NCBI GenBank assembly: GCA_020633555.1 | Contig: JACKDL010000013.1 | Span: 1 to 64,000, forward strand | DNA length: 64,000 bases | Source: Myxococcales bacterium | GTDB taxonomy: Bacteria; Myxococcota_A; Bradymonadia; UBA7976; UBA1532 | Direction: 5' to 3' | Shown: one piece after another, positions 9,762 through 18,034 of the stretch | How the letters are laid out: each line of letters starts with the position of its first letter | Numbering within the stretch: the first letter of the stretch is position 1 | Position numbers and translations under genes: made by a program | Notes under the pieces: model-generated | What the model saw: only the letters and a program-made list of their open reading frames with translations | What the model was told of the DNA's origin: nothing | Database searches by the model: none

Positions 9762-11642
9762 TTGCAGAGCGCCGAGACTGCGGCCAACGTGACGCCCGCA
9801 CCCGCCCCCAGCGGCGGTGAAGGTCAGCTCAAGCAGGGGGACACCGTCGGGGGTCGCTTCGTCATTGACGAGCGGATCCGGCAGGGCGTGATCGGCGCCA
9901 CCTACCGCGCCGTGGACGAGAAGAGCGGCAAGCAGATCGCAATCCTGCTGCTCGATCCCGCCATGGCACGCGATCGCGAGACCACCGACGCCCTGCGCGC
10001 GGCCGTGAAGATGGCCACCGCGCTCAGCCACAAGAACCTGGTCAGCATCTTCGGCATGGGCAAGGAGGCGGGACGACGCTACCTGGCCCGCGAGTACGTG
10101 GACGGCCAGTCGCTGGCCGAGCTGCTCGACAAGAAGGCGGCTGCCGGCAAGCGCTTCACGCTCAAGGGCGCCTACAACCTCGTCGCGCACGTCTGCAACG
10201 CGCTGGCTGCGTCCGAGGGCATGGTGCACGGGACCTTGCGGCCCTCGGTGGTGCTCATCAACCGCACCGGCCGGGTCAAGGTCTCGGACTTCGGGCTTGC
10301 GGAGCTCCGCCCCGTGATGGTTGAGCGCCGGGCGCTTCTCGACGTGTGGGACGCCGCCTGCCTCCAGGCACCCGAGCACGACGACCTGTTCGCCTTGGGG
10401 GCGATGCTCTTCAGCTTGCTGGCGGGCCGTCCCCCCGCCGTGGGTGAGTCCGCTCTGCCGGCCGATGTGGTCGACAAGCTACCCGAGGGGGTCGGCCCCA
10501 TCGTGGGCCAACTGCTGGATCCTGGTGCGGCAGGGCGCTTCGCGAACGCCGACGAGGTGAAGGCTGCGCTCCAGGCGGCGATCCGCGACGGGCGGGCGCC
10601 CGCCGAGGTCGAGACGCCGCAGGGCGCCGCCCTGCACGCGGGCGCGTCCCTCGAGGTCCTCGAGCCCGGCCGGGCCGAGGTCATCGAGACGACGCCCCTG
10701 CCCGCGGTGCCGGCGAGCCCGAAGGCACCGCCGAAGCCCGACGGCGGCTTCGTCATCCCCGATCTGGGGGGCGGCGCCGACGTCGACGATGATGGCTCTC
10801 TGCAGCGCTGGTTGGTGGAGCGCAACGGCACCGACTACGGGCCGTATACCCGCAAGCAGGTGGTCGAGCAGCTCTTCAATGAGGAGATCACCGCCGACAC
10901 CATCCTGTTCGACATCGAGACCGACCGCCGGGCGGGCCTGGGCGAGTTCCAGGTGTTCGACCAGGTGCTGGTGGACTGGATCCACGAGAAGGCCGCCCGC
11001 GAGAAGCGTCGCTCGGAGCAGGCCGCGGCCGCTGCGGCGCGGCGACGCAACCGGCTGCTCGGTGGCATCGTGGCGGTCATTTTGCTGGGGGTGGGCGGTG
11101 GCGCCGGTGGTTGGTTCTGGTACCAGTCCACCCGGCCCGAGCCGGTGCCGGCGCGGCTGCCCCGCATGGTGTCGGTGCTGTCGGGGGCGCTGCCCGCGGT
11201 GAACCTGCCCGAAGAGCTGCCCGAGACCGAGGCCGAGATCCGCGAACGGCGCCAGGCCAAGGTCGCCAAGCGTGCGGCGGAGCGAGCGCGGGTCGAAGCG
11301 GCGCAGGTGGAGCGCGAGGCCCGCCTCGCGGCCTCGAGCGAACTCGCCCTGGGATCGGGCAACGGCAGCCGCTTCAACCGCGCCGCCTTCGACCAGGTTG
11401 TGGCCGCCCGGCAGGGCCAGATCATGGCCTGTCTACAGGACGAGGTGCGGCGCGATCCCAGCCTGAAGGGCGTGAAGGTGGGGATCAGCATCCTGCCTAC
11501 CGGTGAGCTGATCAACGTGACCCTTGCGGGGGGCACCGGGCGCGGGCAGTCCTGCGTCCGGCGCGCGCTGGGCGGCCTGAAGGTGCCTGCCTTCGATGGC
11601 ACCAACGTGAAGGTCAGCCTGCCCTACAACTTCCAGCGCTAG
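9762..11642 (+). CDS. Membrane pseudokinase with GYF_2 and AgmX/TonB-like C-terminal domain
   Basis: Domains in order: a protein-kinase fold (about residues 30-270), a linker, a GYF_2-like domain (about 345-395; WLVERNGTDYGPYTRKQV), a transmembrane segment (about 432-455), a charged coiled region, and a C-terminal domain (about 530-626). The last has one Cys pair and ISILPTGELINVTL, like the AgmX/TonB-C domains of myxobacterial gliding and energy proteins. The kinase is probably inactive: the beta-3 Lys is Leu62 (IAILLL) and the HRD loop is HGTLRP at residues 156-161, without the Asp, although DFG at 176 remains. TTG 9762 has AGGAGG 4 bases upstream. The protein is likely a scaffold spanning the inner membrane. 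Confidence 0.78.
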   Translation: MQSAETAANVTPAPAPSGGEGQLKQGDTVGGRFVIDERIRQGVIGATYRAVDEKSGKQIAILLLDPAMARDRETTDALRAAVKMATALSHKNLVSIFGMGKEAGRRYLAREYVDGQSLAELLDKKAAAGKRFTLKGAYNLVAHVCNALAASEGMVHGTLRPSVVLINRTGRVKVSDFGLAELRPVMVERRALLDVWDAACLQAPEHDDLFALGAMLFSLLAGRPPAVGESALPADVVDKLPEGVGPIVGQLLDPGAAGRFANADEVKAALQAAIRDGRAPAEVETPQGAALHAGASLEVLEPGRAEVIETTPLPAVPASPKAPPKPDGGFVIPDLGGGADVDDDGSLQRWLVERNGTDYGPYTRKQVVEQLFNEEITADTILFDIETDRRAGLGEFQVFDQVLVDWIHEKAAREKRRSEQAAAAAARRRNRLLGGIVAVILLGVGGGAGGWFWYQSTRPEPVPARLPRMVSVLSGALPAVNLPEELPETEAEIRERRQAKVAKRAAERARVEAAQVEREARLAASSELALGSGNGSRFNRAAFDQVVAARQGQIMACLQDEVRRDPSLKGVKVGISILPTGELINVTLAGGTGRGQSCVRRALGGLKVPAFDGTNVKVSLPYNFQR

Positions 11643-11677
11643 CCCTGCGAGCGGCCGCGCAAACTTCGGAGGCCCAG

Positions 11678-13054
11678 TTGCGACACGTTGGCGGGTGGCT
11701 CGGGTTGGCCTTGATGGTCAGCCTGGGGTTCGGGTGTGACGACGGGGGCGGCACGGGCGCCGTGGATGCACAGGTTGGCGGCGCCGGTGGTGGCGCGGGC
11801 GGCGCGGGTGGTGGCGCAGGAGGCGCCGGCGGCGGCGCGGGCGGCGCGGGCGGTCAAGGCGGGGCGGGCGGTGGCTCCGCCTCGTGCGTCGCGGACGAGG
11901 GCTGCCCACCCGGGGCGCGGTGTGCGCCGGATGGGGTCTGCCGGCCGGCGTGCGGGAGCGACGATGACTGTGGTCCCAGCGCCCGTTGTGCGGCCGGCGT
12001 CTGCGAGGCGCTGGTGCCGTGCGGCGCGGACGGGGGCTGCGCAGCCGGTGCCGTCTGCAATTGCCGCGGCTACTGCGAGGTCGCCGCCGGCGATCCGTGC
12101 GCCAGCGACCTCTCCTGCGACGTGGCCGACTTCTGTGACGGCTGCACGGGCACCTGCCGGCCCCGCGCCGAGCCTTGCCAACGCTGTGAAGCCGCCAACG
12201 GCTGCGCGCGCCGCAACGATGTCTGCCACCCCATCGGGCCCGAAGGGTTGACCCACTGCCTGCGCGGGTGCGCCGGCCAGGCGAACTGTGACGCCCTGGG
12301 GCCGGGCTACCGCTGTCAGGACCTGGGCGACGGGCGCCAGGCATGCGTGCCGGAGTCCGGTGACTGCCGTTCGGTGTCGGGCTGCGCCGCCGACGGGGAC
12401 TGCCCGGTGGGGCACTTCTGTAACGACCGCTTGGTCTGCCAGCGGGGCTGCACGGCGGATCCCGAGTGCCCCGAGGGCCAGTTCTGCCAAGGGGTGCGCT
12501 GTGCGCCGCCCTGCGTAGCTGATGCCGACTGCGGGCCCAACGCGGCGTGCCGCGAGGATGGGCACTGTGGCGTGCCCCCGGGGGCCTGCTTGAGCAGCGC
12601 CGACTGCGCCGAGGCCGAGACCTACTGCGACGTGGATCAGCAGCTCTGCGTGCCGGGCTGCCAGCGTGATGACGACTGCCTGAACGCCAACCTGGAGTGC
12701 GTGGGCGGCCGCTGTCGGGAGCGGGGCTGCAGCGGGAACTTCCAGTGCGCGTTCGGCGAGGTGTGCAACCTCGAGACGGCGCAGTGTGTGGCGGCCCAGG
12801 GCCGGCACTGCGAGGCCGGCTGCGACCCCATGGCCAGCGACACCAGTTGTGGCGACGGTGGGCAGCGGTGCCTGTCGCTGCAGGACGAGGACGAGAACCC
12901 GCTCGGCGACTTCTGCTTCGAGCCTTGCCAGCCTGCGCCCAACGAGTGCCCGCAGGGCTATCAGTGCGTGACCCTCGAGGGCGAGGGCGGAGCGGTGGAG
13001 GCAGAGCTATGCATCCGGCGCTGCGATCTGGACCCGTTCCGCACCCAGGAGTGA
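11678..13054 (+). CDS. Cysteine-rich secreted lipoprotein with Gly/Ala repeat
   Basis: The 458-residue protein has a signal peptide with lipobox (VSLGFGC), then a Gly-Gly-Ala linker (about residues 34-68). About 380 residues follow made of short Cys-rich modules of the type DxDCxxGxxCxxGxC, such as CGSDDDCGPSARCAAGVC. This layout is common in outer-surface lipoproteins of Myxococcota, where each module is probably disulfide-bonded. No enzymatic motif is seen. TTG 11678 is preceded by CGGAGG at 5 bases. It lies 35 bases after the pseudokinase, so both may share a transcript and a cell-envelope role. Confidence 0.75.
   Translation: MRHVGGWLGLALMVSLGFGCDDGGGTGAVDAQVGGAGGGAGGAGGGAGGAGGGAGGAGGQGGAGGGSASCVADEGCPPGARCAPDGVCRPACGSDDDCGPSARCAAGVCEALVPCGADGGCAAGAVCNCRGYCEVAAGDPCASDLSCDVADFCDGCTGTCRPRAEPCQRCEAANGCARRNDVCHPIGPEGLTHCLRGCAGQANCDALGPGYRCQDLGDGRQACVPESGDCRSVSGCAADGDCPVGHFCNDRLVCQRGCTADPECPEGQFCQGVRCAPPCVADADCGPNAACREDGHCGVPPGACLSSADCAEAETYCDVDQQLCVPGCQRDDDCLNANLECVGGRCRERGCSGNFQCAFGEVCNLETAQCVAAQGRHCEAGCDPMASDTSCGDGGQRCLSLQDEDENPLGDFCFEPCQPAPNECPQGYQCVTLEGEGGAVEAELCIRRCDLDPFRTQE
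11777..11860 (+). repeat. Four tandem 21-base units coding for GGAGGGA
   Basis: Four imperfect 21-base copies encode GGAGGGA three times and then GGAGGQG. The third base of many codons differs between copies, so the protein repeat is kept better than the DNA repeat. It is a flexible linker between the lipid anchor and the Cys-rich modules. Confidence 0.75.
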
Positions 13055-13056
13055 CC

Positions 13057-13476
13057 GTGCGGCGGGTGGTGGTGGCAGCGGGTCTCGTGTCGGCGCGTGG
13101 TGGTCACCCGACGCAGGGCCCGTTCCTCGTGTCGCGACGGCCCGCGGGTACCCACCTGGCCGATTCCTGGGAGTTTCCTGGCGGGAAGGTCGAGCCGGGC
13201 GAGTCGCCGCCTCAGGCGCTGGTGCGCGAGCTCCAGGAGGAGTTGGGCATCACCGTGGCGGTGGGTGACATCTTCGCCGTCGGACACCACGTCTACGACA
13301 CCAAGGAGGTGATCTTGCTGGTGTACGCCTGCGAGATCGTGGCCGGGACGCCAGCCTGCCTGGAGGTGGCTGATTTCGCCTGGCTCTCGGGCGCCGAGGT
13401 GGTGGCTTTGCCGTTGCCCCCGGCCGATCTGCCGGTGGTGGCGCGCCTCGAACGGGCGCTGGCGGCCACGCCATGA
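13057..13476 (+). CDS. mutT: MutT-like Nudix hydrolase (8-oxo-dGTP diphosphatase candidate)
   Basis: The 139-residue protein has a full Nudix box, GGKVEPGE then ALVRELQEELGI, preceded by SRRPAGTHLADSWEFPG as in MutT, which cleans 8-oxo-dGTP from the nucleotide pool. The length and the short C-terminal tail also fit MutT. GTG 13057 has AGGAG 5 bases upstream; GTG 13051, overlapping the previous stop as GTGA, is the alternative. Its stop overlaps the tsaE start (ATGA). MutT is more likely than other Nudix types, but substrate choice is not proven by the motif. Confidence 0.85.
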   Translation: MRRVVVAAGLVSARGGHPTQGPFLVSRRPAGTHLADSWEFPGGKVEPGESPPQALVRELQEELGITVAVGDIFAVGHHVYDTKEVILLVYACEIVAGTPACLEVADFAWLSGAEVVALPLPPADLPVVARLERALAATP

Positions 13477-13958
13477 TCGGGGCGACGGAGGGCTGGCTGC
13501 TGACGGACGCCGAAGCCACCCGCGCCGCGGGCGCGGCCTTGGGGCGGCTGGTTCCGGCGGGCCTCGTCTTGCTTGCCGAAGGCGATCTGGGGGCGGGAAA
13601 GACCACCTTCGCCCAGGGGTTGGCCCGCGGTCTGGGCGTGCCGCCCGAGCACTACGTCAACAGCCCCACCTTCGCCATCCTGCAGACCCACCCTGGGCGG
13701 GTGCCCTTCCACCACATCGACCTGTACCGGCTGGGCGATCCGGACGAGATCTGGGCGCTGGGCCTGGACGACGTGCTCGAGGGCGACGGCGTCAGCTTCG
13801 TCGAGTGGCCCGAGCGCTGGCCGGAGCTGGCAGAGGGCCCGCACCTCCGGGTGCATCTGGCCGATGGACCGGGTGGGGGGCGCCGGCTGGAGATCACCGC
13901 TCAAGGCGCCGTAGCCGAAGGCGTGCGCCAAGCGTTCATTGCTGCACACGGGTCGTAA
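13473..13958 (+). CDS. tsaE: tRNA t6A-biosynthesis ATPase TsaE
   Basis: TsaE is the P-loop ATPase that drives cycling of the TsaB-TsaD complex in t6A37 tRNA modification. The 161 residues include the Walker A EGDLGAGKTTFAQGLARGLG, then NSPTFAILQTH, HHIDLYRLGDPDE and VEWPERWPE, all standard for the family. ATG 13473 overlaps the mutT stop by 4 bases. tsaC is about 10 kb upstream on the same strand; tsaB and tsaD are not in the window. Confidence 0.94.
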   Translation: MIGATEGWLLTDAEATRAAGAALGRLVPAGLVLLAEGDLGAGKTTFAQGLARGLGVPPEHYVNSPTFAILQTHPGRVPFHHIDLYRLGDPDEIWALGLDDVLEGDGVSFVEWPERWPELAEGPHLRVHLADGPGGGRRLEITAQGAVAEGVRQAFIAAHGS

Positions 13959-13973
13959 CGGCTTGGTAAGTCA

Positions 13974-14001
13974 TTGAAACTGAAGCGGCTTCTCGTATCA
14001 G
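13974..14001 (+). promoter_or_regulatory. Candidate sigma-70 promoter before the MYXO-CTERM/sigma-factor operon
   Basis: TTGAAA at 13974-13979 and TATCAG at 13996-14001 are 16 bases apart, in a locally AT-richer stretch just after tsaE. It would give a leader of about 90 bases ahead of the ATG at 14098. It could equally be replaced by a promoter for the operon's own sigma factor, whose consensus is unknown. Confidence 0.4.
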
Positions 14002-14097
14002 CAGCGTCCGCTGCGTAGTTGGTTCCGGTCTTGCATGGGGCCCCTTGCGAACGGTGAGCGTCAGCGGAACGCACACCGCACGCCAAGGGGGACCGGC

Positions 14098-14652
14098 ATG
14101 GGACGTTTGCAGTGGATGGGGTTGGCGCTGTGCGTGGCGAGCCCGGCCGTGGCGGCCGAGGTGCGCTGCGGCGAGGACGGCGGGGAGATCGTCGGGACGC
14201 AGGCCCGGCAGGTCCTCGTCTCGGTGGACGACCAGGTGCACATCCTCCGTCCCGCTGCCGGGCCCGGCGAGCCCGGCTCGGCCAGCGACTTCTGCGCCGG
14301 CCGGGCGGGCTTGGTGGCCATTGTCCTGCCAGCGCCCCGGCCCGGGCCCGAAGACGAGGTGCCCGACGAGGCCGTCGAGCTGCCAATCCTGCTGGAGGAC
14401 TTGAGCGATCCCGCAGGTTTTCGGGCGGTGGGCGAGCCCGATGAGGGCCAGTCGAGCGGAGAGGACGCGGAGGATGAGGGGCGGCACGAGCCGGCACCCA
14501 CGCTGGCCCGCACGCGATCGGGGGCGCTCCCTCCGGGCCTGCTGGAGGACGAGCTGGGCGGCTGCCAGGCGGGGCCGTCCGCACCCACGGGCGGCCTCGG
14601 CCTGTTCCTGCTGGGGCTGATCGGGCTGCGCCGGAAGCGGGGTGCCCGATGA
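14098..14652 (+). CDS. Secreted protein with MYXO-CTERM-like sorting tail
   Basis: The 184-residue protein begins with a signal peptide (MGRLQWMGLALCVASPAVAA). An acidic, Pro/Glu-rich body follows. The tail is GGCQAGPSAP, a hydrophobic stretch (GGLGLFLLGLIGL) and RRKRGAR. Gly-Cys followed by a membrane segment and a basic end is the layout of the MYXO-CTERM signal that anchors proteins to the myxobacterial cell surface. AAGGGGG precedes ATG 14098. The stop overlaps the start of the sigma-factor gene (ATGA), so this surface protein and the regulator are translated together. The body has no known domain. Confidence 0.75.
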   Translation: MGRLQWMGLALCVASPAVAAEVRCGEDGGEIVGTQARQVLVSVDDQVHILRPAAGPGEPGSASDFCAGRAGLVAIVLPAPRPGPEDEVPDEAVELPILLEDLSDPAGFRAVGEPDEGQSSGEDAEDEGRHEPAPTLARTRSGALPPGLLEDELGGCQAGPSAPTGGLGLFLLGLIGLRRKRGAR

Positions 14653-15617
14653 ACGCCGCGGTGATCTACGACGATCAGGACGAGGCACCAGTCCGGCTGA
14701 GCCCGCCGCTGCCGGTGGCCGGCGCGCTGCGGCGGTTCCGTGGTGCCCTGACCGGGGCCATGCGGCGGGGTGGCGACGACCTGCGGCAGGCTCGCAGGCG
14801 GGCCGCGCTGGAGGTGCTCGACGCCGTCCGCGACGCGGGGCCGGACACCGTGGCGGGCTTCGAGCTGGTGCTGAACGGGTGCCTCGATGTGGGCTACCGG
14901 TCGCAACCCCTGGCGGCCTTCGTTTTTGATGTGCTGCACCGGCGGCTGGCCGGCCGCGTGCGCCGGCGCCTGGCCCAGTGTGGCCAGGACCCTGACTCGG
15001 CCGAGGTGGCCGATCTGGTCAGCGCCGCGGCGGTGGCGATCCAGAAGCTGATCCGCGGCGCCCGCCGGGAGCGTCACACGCTGCGGTACGCCCTCCTGAT
15101 CAGCATCGCCGATCACCGGACCATCGACTTCCTGCGGCGGCGCCGGCCCGAGTACCGCGAGACCATGGACGACCAGGTCGCCGACGCCGAGCTCGGCCAC
15201 GTCCATGGGGTGAGCCCGGAGCGGGCGCTGCACCACGCGCAGCGCGAGGCGCTGGCCCATCGGCTTCAGGCTGCGGTCCTGGGTGCGGTCAACGAGCTGC
15301 GGACCCTGGAGCGGCGTGCGTTGGTGCTGGTGGAGGTGGATGGCCTGGGCTACCCCGCGGTGGCGGCGCACCTGGGTATCAAGCGCACCGACGTGGGCAA
15401 CGTGGTGCGCCGCGCGCGCCTCCAGCGCGATCGCGCCCTCCTGGGTCGGCTGCGCGCCGTGGAAGGCCTGGACGGTCACATCGGCTTCGGCCGCATCCAG
15501 GGCGATCGGGAGCTGCGGCTGAACATGCTGACCTGGGCGGCCGACATCGGCCATGGCCTCTGCCCCACCTGCCGCGCCCAGGGCTTCCTGCACGCGGCCC
15601 AGTACGCTTGCCCCTGA
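14649..15617 (+). CDS. Sigma-70 family (ECF-like) RNA polymerase sigma factor
   Basis: Region 2-like sequence lies around residues 120-180 (YALLISIADHRTIDFLRRRR, the RNA polymerase and -10 binding part). Region 4-like sequence lies around 195-265: AVNELRTLERRALVLVEVDG, then YPAVAAHLGIKRTDVGNVVR, a helix-turn-helix. There is no region 1.1 or 3, as in ECF factors, but at 322 residues it is much longer than usual. It has an about 100-residue N-terminal extension and a C-terminal tail containing CPTC. It is followed after 84 bases by a zf-HC2 anti-sigma candidate. The match is remote, so a sigma-like function is likely rather than certain. Confidence 0.68.
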   Translation: MNAAVIYDDQDEAPVRLSPPLPVAGALRRFRGALTGAMRRGGDDLRQARRRAALEVLDAVRDAGPDTVAGFELVLNGCLDVGYRSQPLAAFVFDVLHRRLAGRVRRRLAQCGQDPDSAEVADLVSAAAVAIQKLIRGARRERHTLRYALLISIADHRTIDFLRRRRPEYRETMDDQVADAELGHVHGVSPERALHHAQREALAHRLQAAVLGAVNELRTLERRALVLVEVDGLGYPAVAAHLGIKRTDVGNVVRRARLQRDRALLGRLRAVEGLDGHIGFGRIQGDRELRLNMLTWAADIGHGLCPTCRAQGFLHAAQYACP

Positions 15618-15701
15618 GCCTGCAGGGTCGGGTGACGCCGCACGCATCGGGCTGATACCCTGCGGCCCCGTCGATCCCCCGACGTGAGCACTGGAGGCGC
15701 C

Positions 15702-16649
15702 ATGGCGCGGACACAGCCGCGCGTTGACTGCCACAGCGTCGAGGCGCAGATGAGCGCGCTGTTGGATGGGGCCCTGCCCGCCGTTGAGGCCGAGGCAGTG
15801 AACCGACACTTCCAGCAGTGCCCCGCCTGCGCGCGCTTCTACCAGAGCCTGCGCGAGCAGCTCGTGCTCCACCGCTGGGGCGCGGATGACGTGTTCGAGC
15901 TCGATGACGTCGACGAGTGTCGTCCGGGGGACATCCCGGACTACGGGGCGCTGGCCGCCCGGCTCCGGGCGGCCGATCTCGAGCAGCTCGGCCGGCTGCT
16001 CTACGAGATCCTGAAGGCGGAGTTCGTCTACGACTACGGTGATGATCTGGAGGTCTCCGAGGCGCCCATCGCCGATCCGCGCCTCGAGCGCCTGCGGGGG
16101 GCCGACATGGCCGAAGAGCTCCGCGACTGGCACGACGCGGATGAGCTCGACGGCGTCGATCTGCGGGACGTCCAGGCGCGGCTGGCGCGCCCCGAGGCGG
16201 TGCATGATCGCCTGGACGCGCTGATCCGGGGGATGGCCATCGTGGGGCAGGCGGCACCGGGCCTGCGGTACCACGCCCGCTACTACCAGGCCCTGGGCCA
16301 CTACAAGGCCGGCCGCTTCGACGAGGCGCAGGCGGCCTTCGACCTGATCGCCGCTGACGCCTCGCCGGGCCTGGCGCGGCTGGCCGAAGTGTCGTCGGCC
16401 AGCCTGCCGGTGGAGCGGGGCGAGGGGGTGGCCGAGGCGCTGCCCCGGCTGGAGTCCGCCTTGCGGGGGGACGCTCTGGATGCGTTGGTCTGGTTCAACC
16501 TGGCGAAGGGTCGCTTCCTTGCGGCGGGTGCTCGGGCCACGCCGGCGGCGCGCGCCGCGTTGGCCTCGGCGCGGGCGTTGGACGCAGGGCTCGTGGAGCG
16601 CCAGCTGTCCCGTCCCAGCGAGCGTGCGCTGCGGCTTGCCCTGGGCTGA
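15702..16649 (+). CDS. Putative cytoplasmic zinc-finger anti-sigma factor with helical repeat C-terminus
   Basis: Residues 10-50 form an anti-sigma zinc finger (zf-HC2): DCHSVEAQMSALLDG, then RHFQQCPACARFY, giving the His-x3-Cys-x2-Cys ligand set. No membrane segment follows, so unlike many anti-sigma factors it would be soluble. The rest of the 315 residues is acidic and helical, and residues 195-300 read like TPR units (RYYQALGHYKAGRFDEAQAA). GGAGG lies 4 bases before ATG 15702. Its position behind the sigma-like gene supports a regulator pair. The signal it senses is unknown. Confidence 0.65.
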   Translation: MARTQPRVDCHSVEAQMSALLDGALPAVEAEAVNRHFQQCPACARFYQSLREQLVLHRWGADDVFELDDVDECRPGDIPDYGALAARLRAADLEQLGRLLYEILKAEFVYDYGDDLEVSEAPIADPRLERLRGADMAEELRDWHDADELDGVDLRDVQARLARPEAVHDRLDALIRGMAIVGQAAPGLRYHARYYQALGHYKAGRFDEAQAAFDLIAADASPGLARLAEVSSASLPVERGEGVAEALPRLESALRGDALDALVWFNLAKGRFLAAGARATPAARAALASARALDAGLVERQLSRPSERALRLALG

Positions 16650-16661
16650 GCGGGCTGGGAG

Positions 16662-17636
16662 CTACCGGAACGGCGTTCGAATCTGCCAGAGGAGCTGGCC
16701 GGCGAGGTAGCGGGCCCGCGGCGGGTCGTTGGGGTGCTTCGTCCGGAGGAAGGTGTTGATGATCCGCCCACCCTGGCGTCGCAGGTTGGGGTGCCCGGGG
16801 GCCACCCGCACCGTGCGGACCTGGCCGCGCGTGACGCACGACGCCTCGATGACGCCCCCGTGCAGACGCTGGCGGACCACGCAGACCTTCGGCACCGTCG
16901 GCGTGGGCTTGAAGAACATCAGGTCGCCCGGCTCGGGTGCCTGCCGCTGTGGGGCCGAGACCTCCCACAGGTCATCCACGGCGTCCACCCCATCGACCCG
17001 AGTTCCCAAACCACCCAGCGCGTGCCGAACCAGGGCCAGCTCTGTGGCGGCACGCCGATCGAGGCTCCGCTGGCCCGTCAGACTGGCCAGCCGCCGGCTG
17101 ACCTGACGGCGCGCCTCGAGCACCTGGGGATCGCGGACCCGACTGGGCGCGGGCAGCAGGGGCGCAGGCTGCGGGGGTCGGTGCTGTGCAGGCTGCACCC
17201 CGGCGCGGCGGATCCCGGCCAGCACCGTACGCGGTGCGCGGGGCTGCACGAGGGCGGTTGCAGGCCGAGGCCCCGCGGGGGCGGGCAACCCGGCGGGGCG
17301 GGCTCGCCGCGCGGTCAGCGGGGCTGCTGGGGTCGGGCGGGCTGGCTCAGGGAGCGTCACCGGCTGCGCCACTGCGGGCTCGGCCGGGCGGGGCCCTGCG
17401 GGCCGCACCGGGAGCCGGGTGGCCGTGGCCACCGGCTGGGTAGCGAGGGGGGCGGGTCCCTGTCGTTCGGCAGGGCGCTCGCGCCAAGGGTTCGCGGTGG
17501 CCGTCGCCCCGGTGTGGTGGCCGGGCGCCACGTCCAGGAGCGGGTGAGGCGCCGGGCGCAGATCGGACGGCGCGATCAGGCGAGTGCATCCCGTGAAGGC
17601 GAGGAGCAGCAGCACCGGGAGCACATTTCGCACCAT
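16662..17636 (-). CDS. Lipoprotein with degenerate NlpC/CHAP-like C-terminal domain
   Basis: MVRNVLPVLLLLAFTGC is a lipoprotein signal. Residues 20-170 are a Pro/Ala/Arg-rich, low-complexity linker. The last about 140 residues resemble a cysteine-peptidase (NlpC/P60 or CHAP) fold: ELALVRHALG, then APEPGDLMFFK and VIEASCVTRGQVRTVRV. The Cys of the usual DCSG motif and the His of HVGI are not present (the latter reads KVCVV). The domain is thus probably not an active amidase and may bind peptidoglycan. ATG 17636 is used; an in-frame TTG at 17645 is possible. It converges with the anti-sigma gene. Confidence 0.6.
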   Translation of the reverse strand: MVRNVLPVLLLLAFTGCTRLIAPSDLRPAPHPLLDVAPGHHTGATATANPWRERPAERQGPAPLATQPVATATRLPVRPAGPRPAEPAVAQPVTLPEPARPTPAAPLTARRARPAGLPAPAGPRPATALVQPRAPRTVLAGIRRAGVQPAQHRPPQPAPLLPAPSRVRDPQVLEARRQVSRRLASLTGQRSLDRRAATELALVRHALGGLGTRVDGVDAVDDLWEVSAPQRQAPEPGDLMFFKPTPTVPKVCVVRQRLHGGVIEASCVTRGQVRTVRVAPGHPNLRRQGGRIINTFLRTKHPNDPPRARYLAGQLLWQIRTPFR

Positions 17637-17825
17637 GTGCGACAACTACCTACCCGCACCGAGCCGTGCAACCCAAATCCTTGTCGGGCCGTGGTTCTTT
17701 GCGTAGGCAGGGCCAGTGGAGTCGGCGGCAGGGCGAAGCAGGGTGCAGGTGGCGCACGACGAGCGCAGGGCCGCCTCGAGCGACGGGACTGCCGCGTGGC
17801 CGCCGGCCGCAGGCTGTACGAAGGC

Positions 17826-17860
17826 AAAAAAAAAGCCGCTCGGCATGACCGAGCGGCTTT
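17826..17860 (-). terminator. Intrinsic terminator of the tRNA operon
   Basis: On the minus strand a perfect 12-base stem (AAAGCCGCTCGG with CCGAGCGGCTTT) and a 5-base loop are followed by a T-run that includes the end of the stem (9 T in all). It lies 8 bases past tRNA-Glu. It is the clearest Rho-independent terminator in the window. Confidence 0.93.
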
Positions 17861-17867
17861 CAAGGTG

Positions 17868-17939
17868 TGACCCGTACGGGATTTGAACCCGTGTTACCGG
17901 CTTGAGAGGCCAGCGTCCTAACCGCTAGACGAACGGGCC
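17868..17939 (-). tRNA. tRNA-Glu (anticodon CTC)
   Basis: Read on the minus strand it folds as a full cloverleaf. The acceptor stem GGCCCGT pairs with ACGGGTC. The D-loop contains TAGCGGTTAGGA, the anticodon loop CTCTCAA gives CTC, and the T-arm carries GTTCAAATC. CCA is not encoded. It decodes GAG, a very frequent codon in this GC-rich genome. It is the second gene of a two-tRNA transcript with tRNA-Gln. Confidence 0.95.
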
Positions 17940-17963
17940 ATGCGCACCACTCACGGCGATGAA

Positions 17964-18034
17964 CTCGGGGACTAGGATTCGAACCTAGATAAACAGGACC
18001 AGAACCTGTTGTCCTGCCATTAGACGATCCCCGA
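17964..18034 (-). tRNA. tRNA-Gln (anticodon CTG)
   Basis: On the minus strand the acceptor stem TCGGGGA pairs with TCCCCGA (U1-A72, discriminator G73, both typical of tRNA-Gln). The anticodon loop TTCTGGT gives CTG, and the T-arm contains GTTCGAATC. CCA is not encoded. It lies 24 bases upstream of tRNA-Glu. No convincing -35/-10 pair was found in the 275 bases upstream. Confidence 0.95.

Noticed and set aside
11777..11860. GGC/GCG repeats as a possible CRISPR or variable-number repeat.
   Set aside because: Units are 21 bases, in frame and without spacers, so they simply encode a Gly/Ala linker; copy-number change is possible but not shown.
14061..16301. A 746-codon minus-strand frame.
   Set aside because: It is the shadow of the MYXO-CTERM, sigma and anti-sigma genes, which have ribosome-binding sites and recognisable domains.
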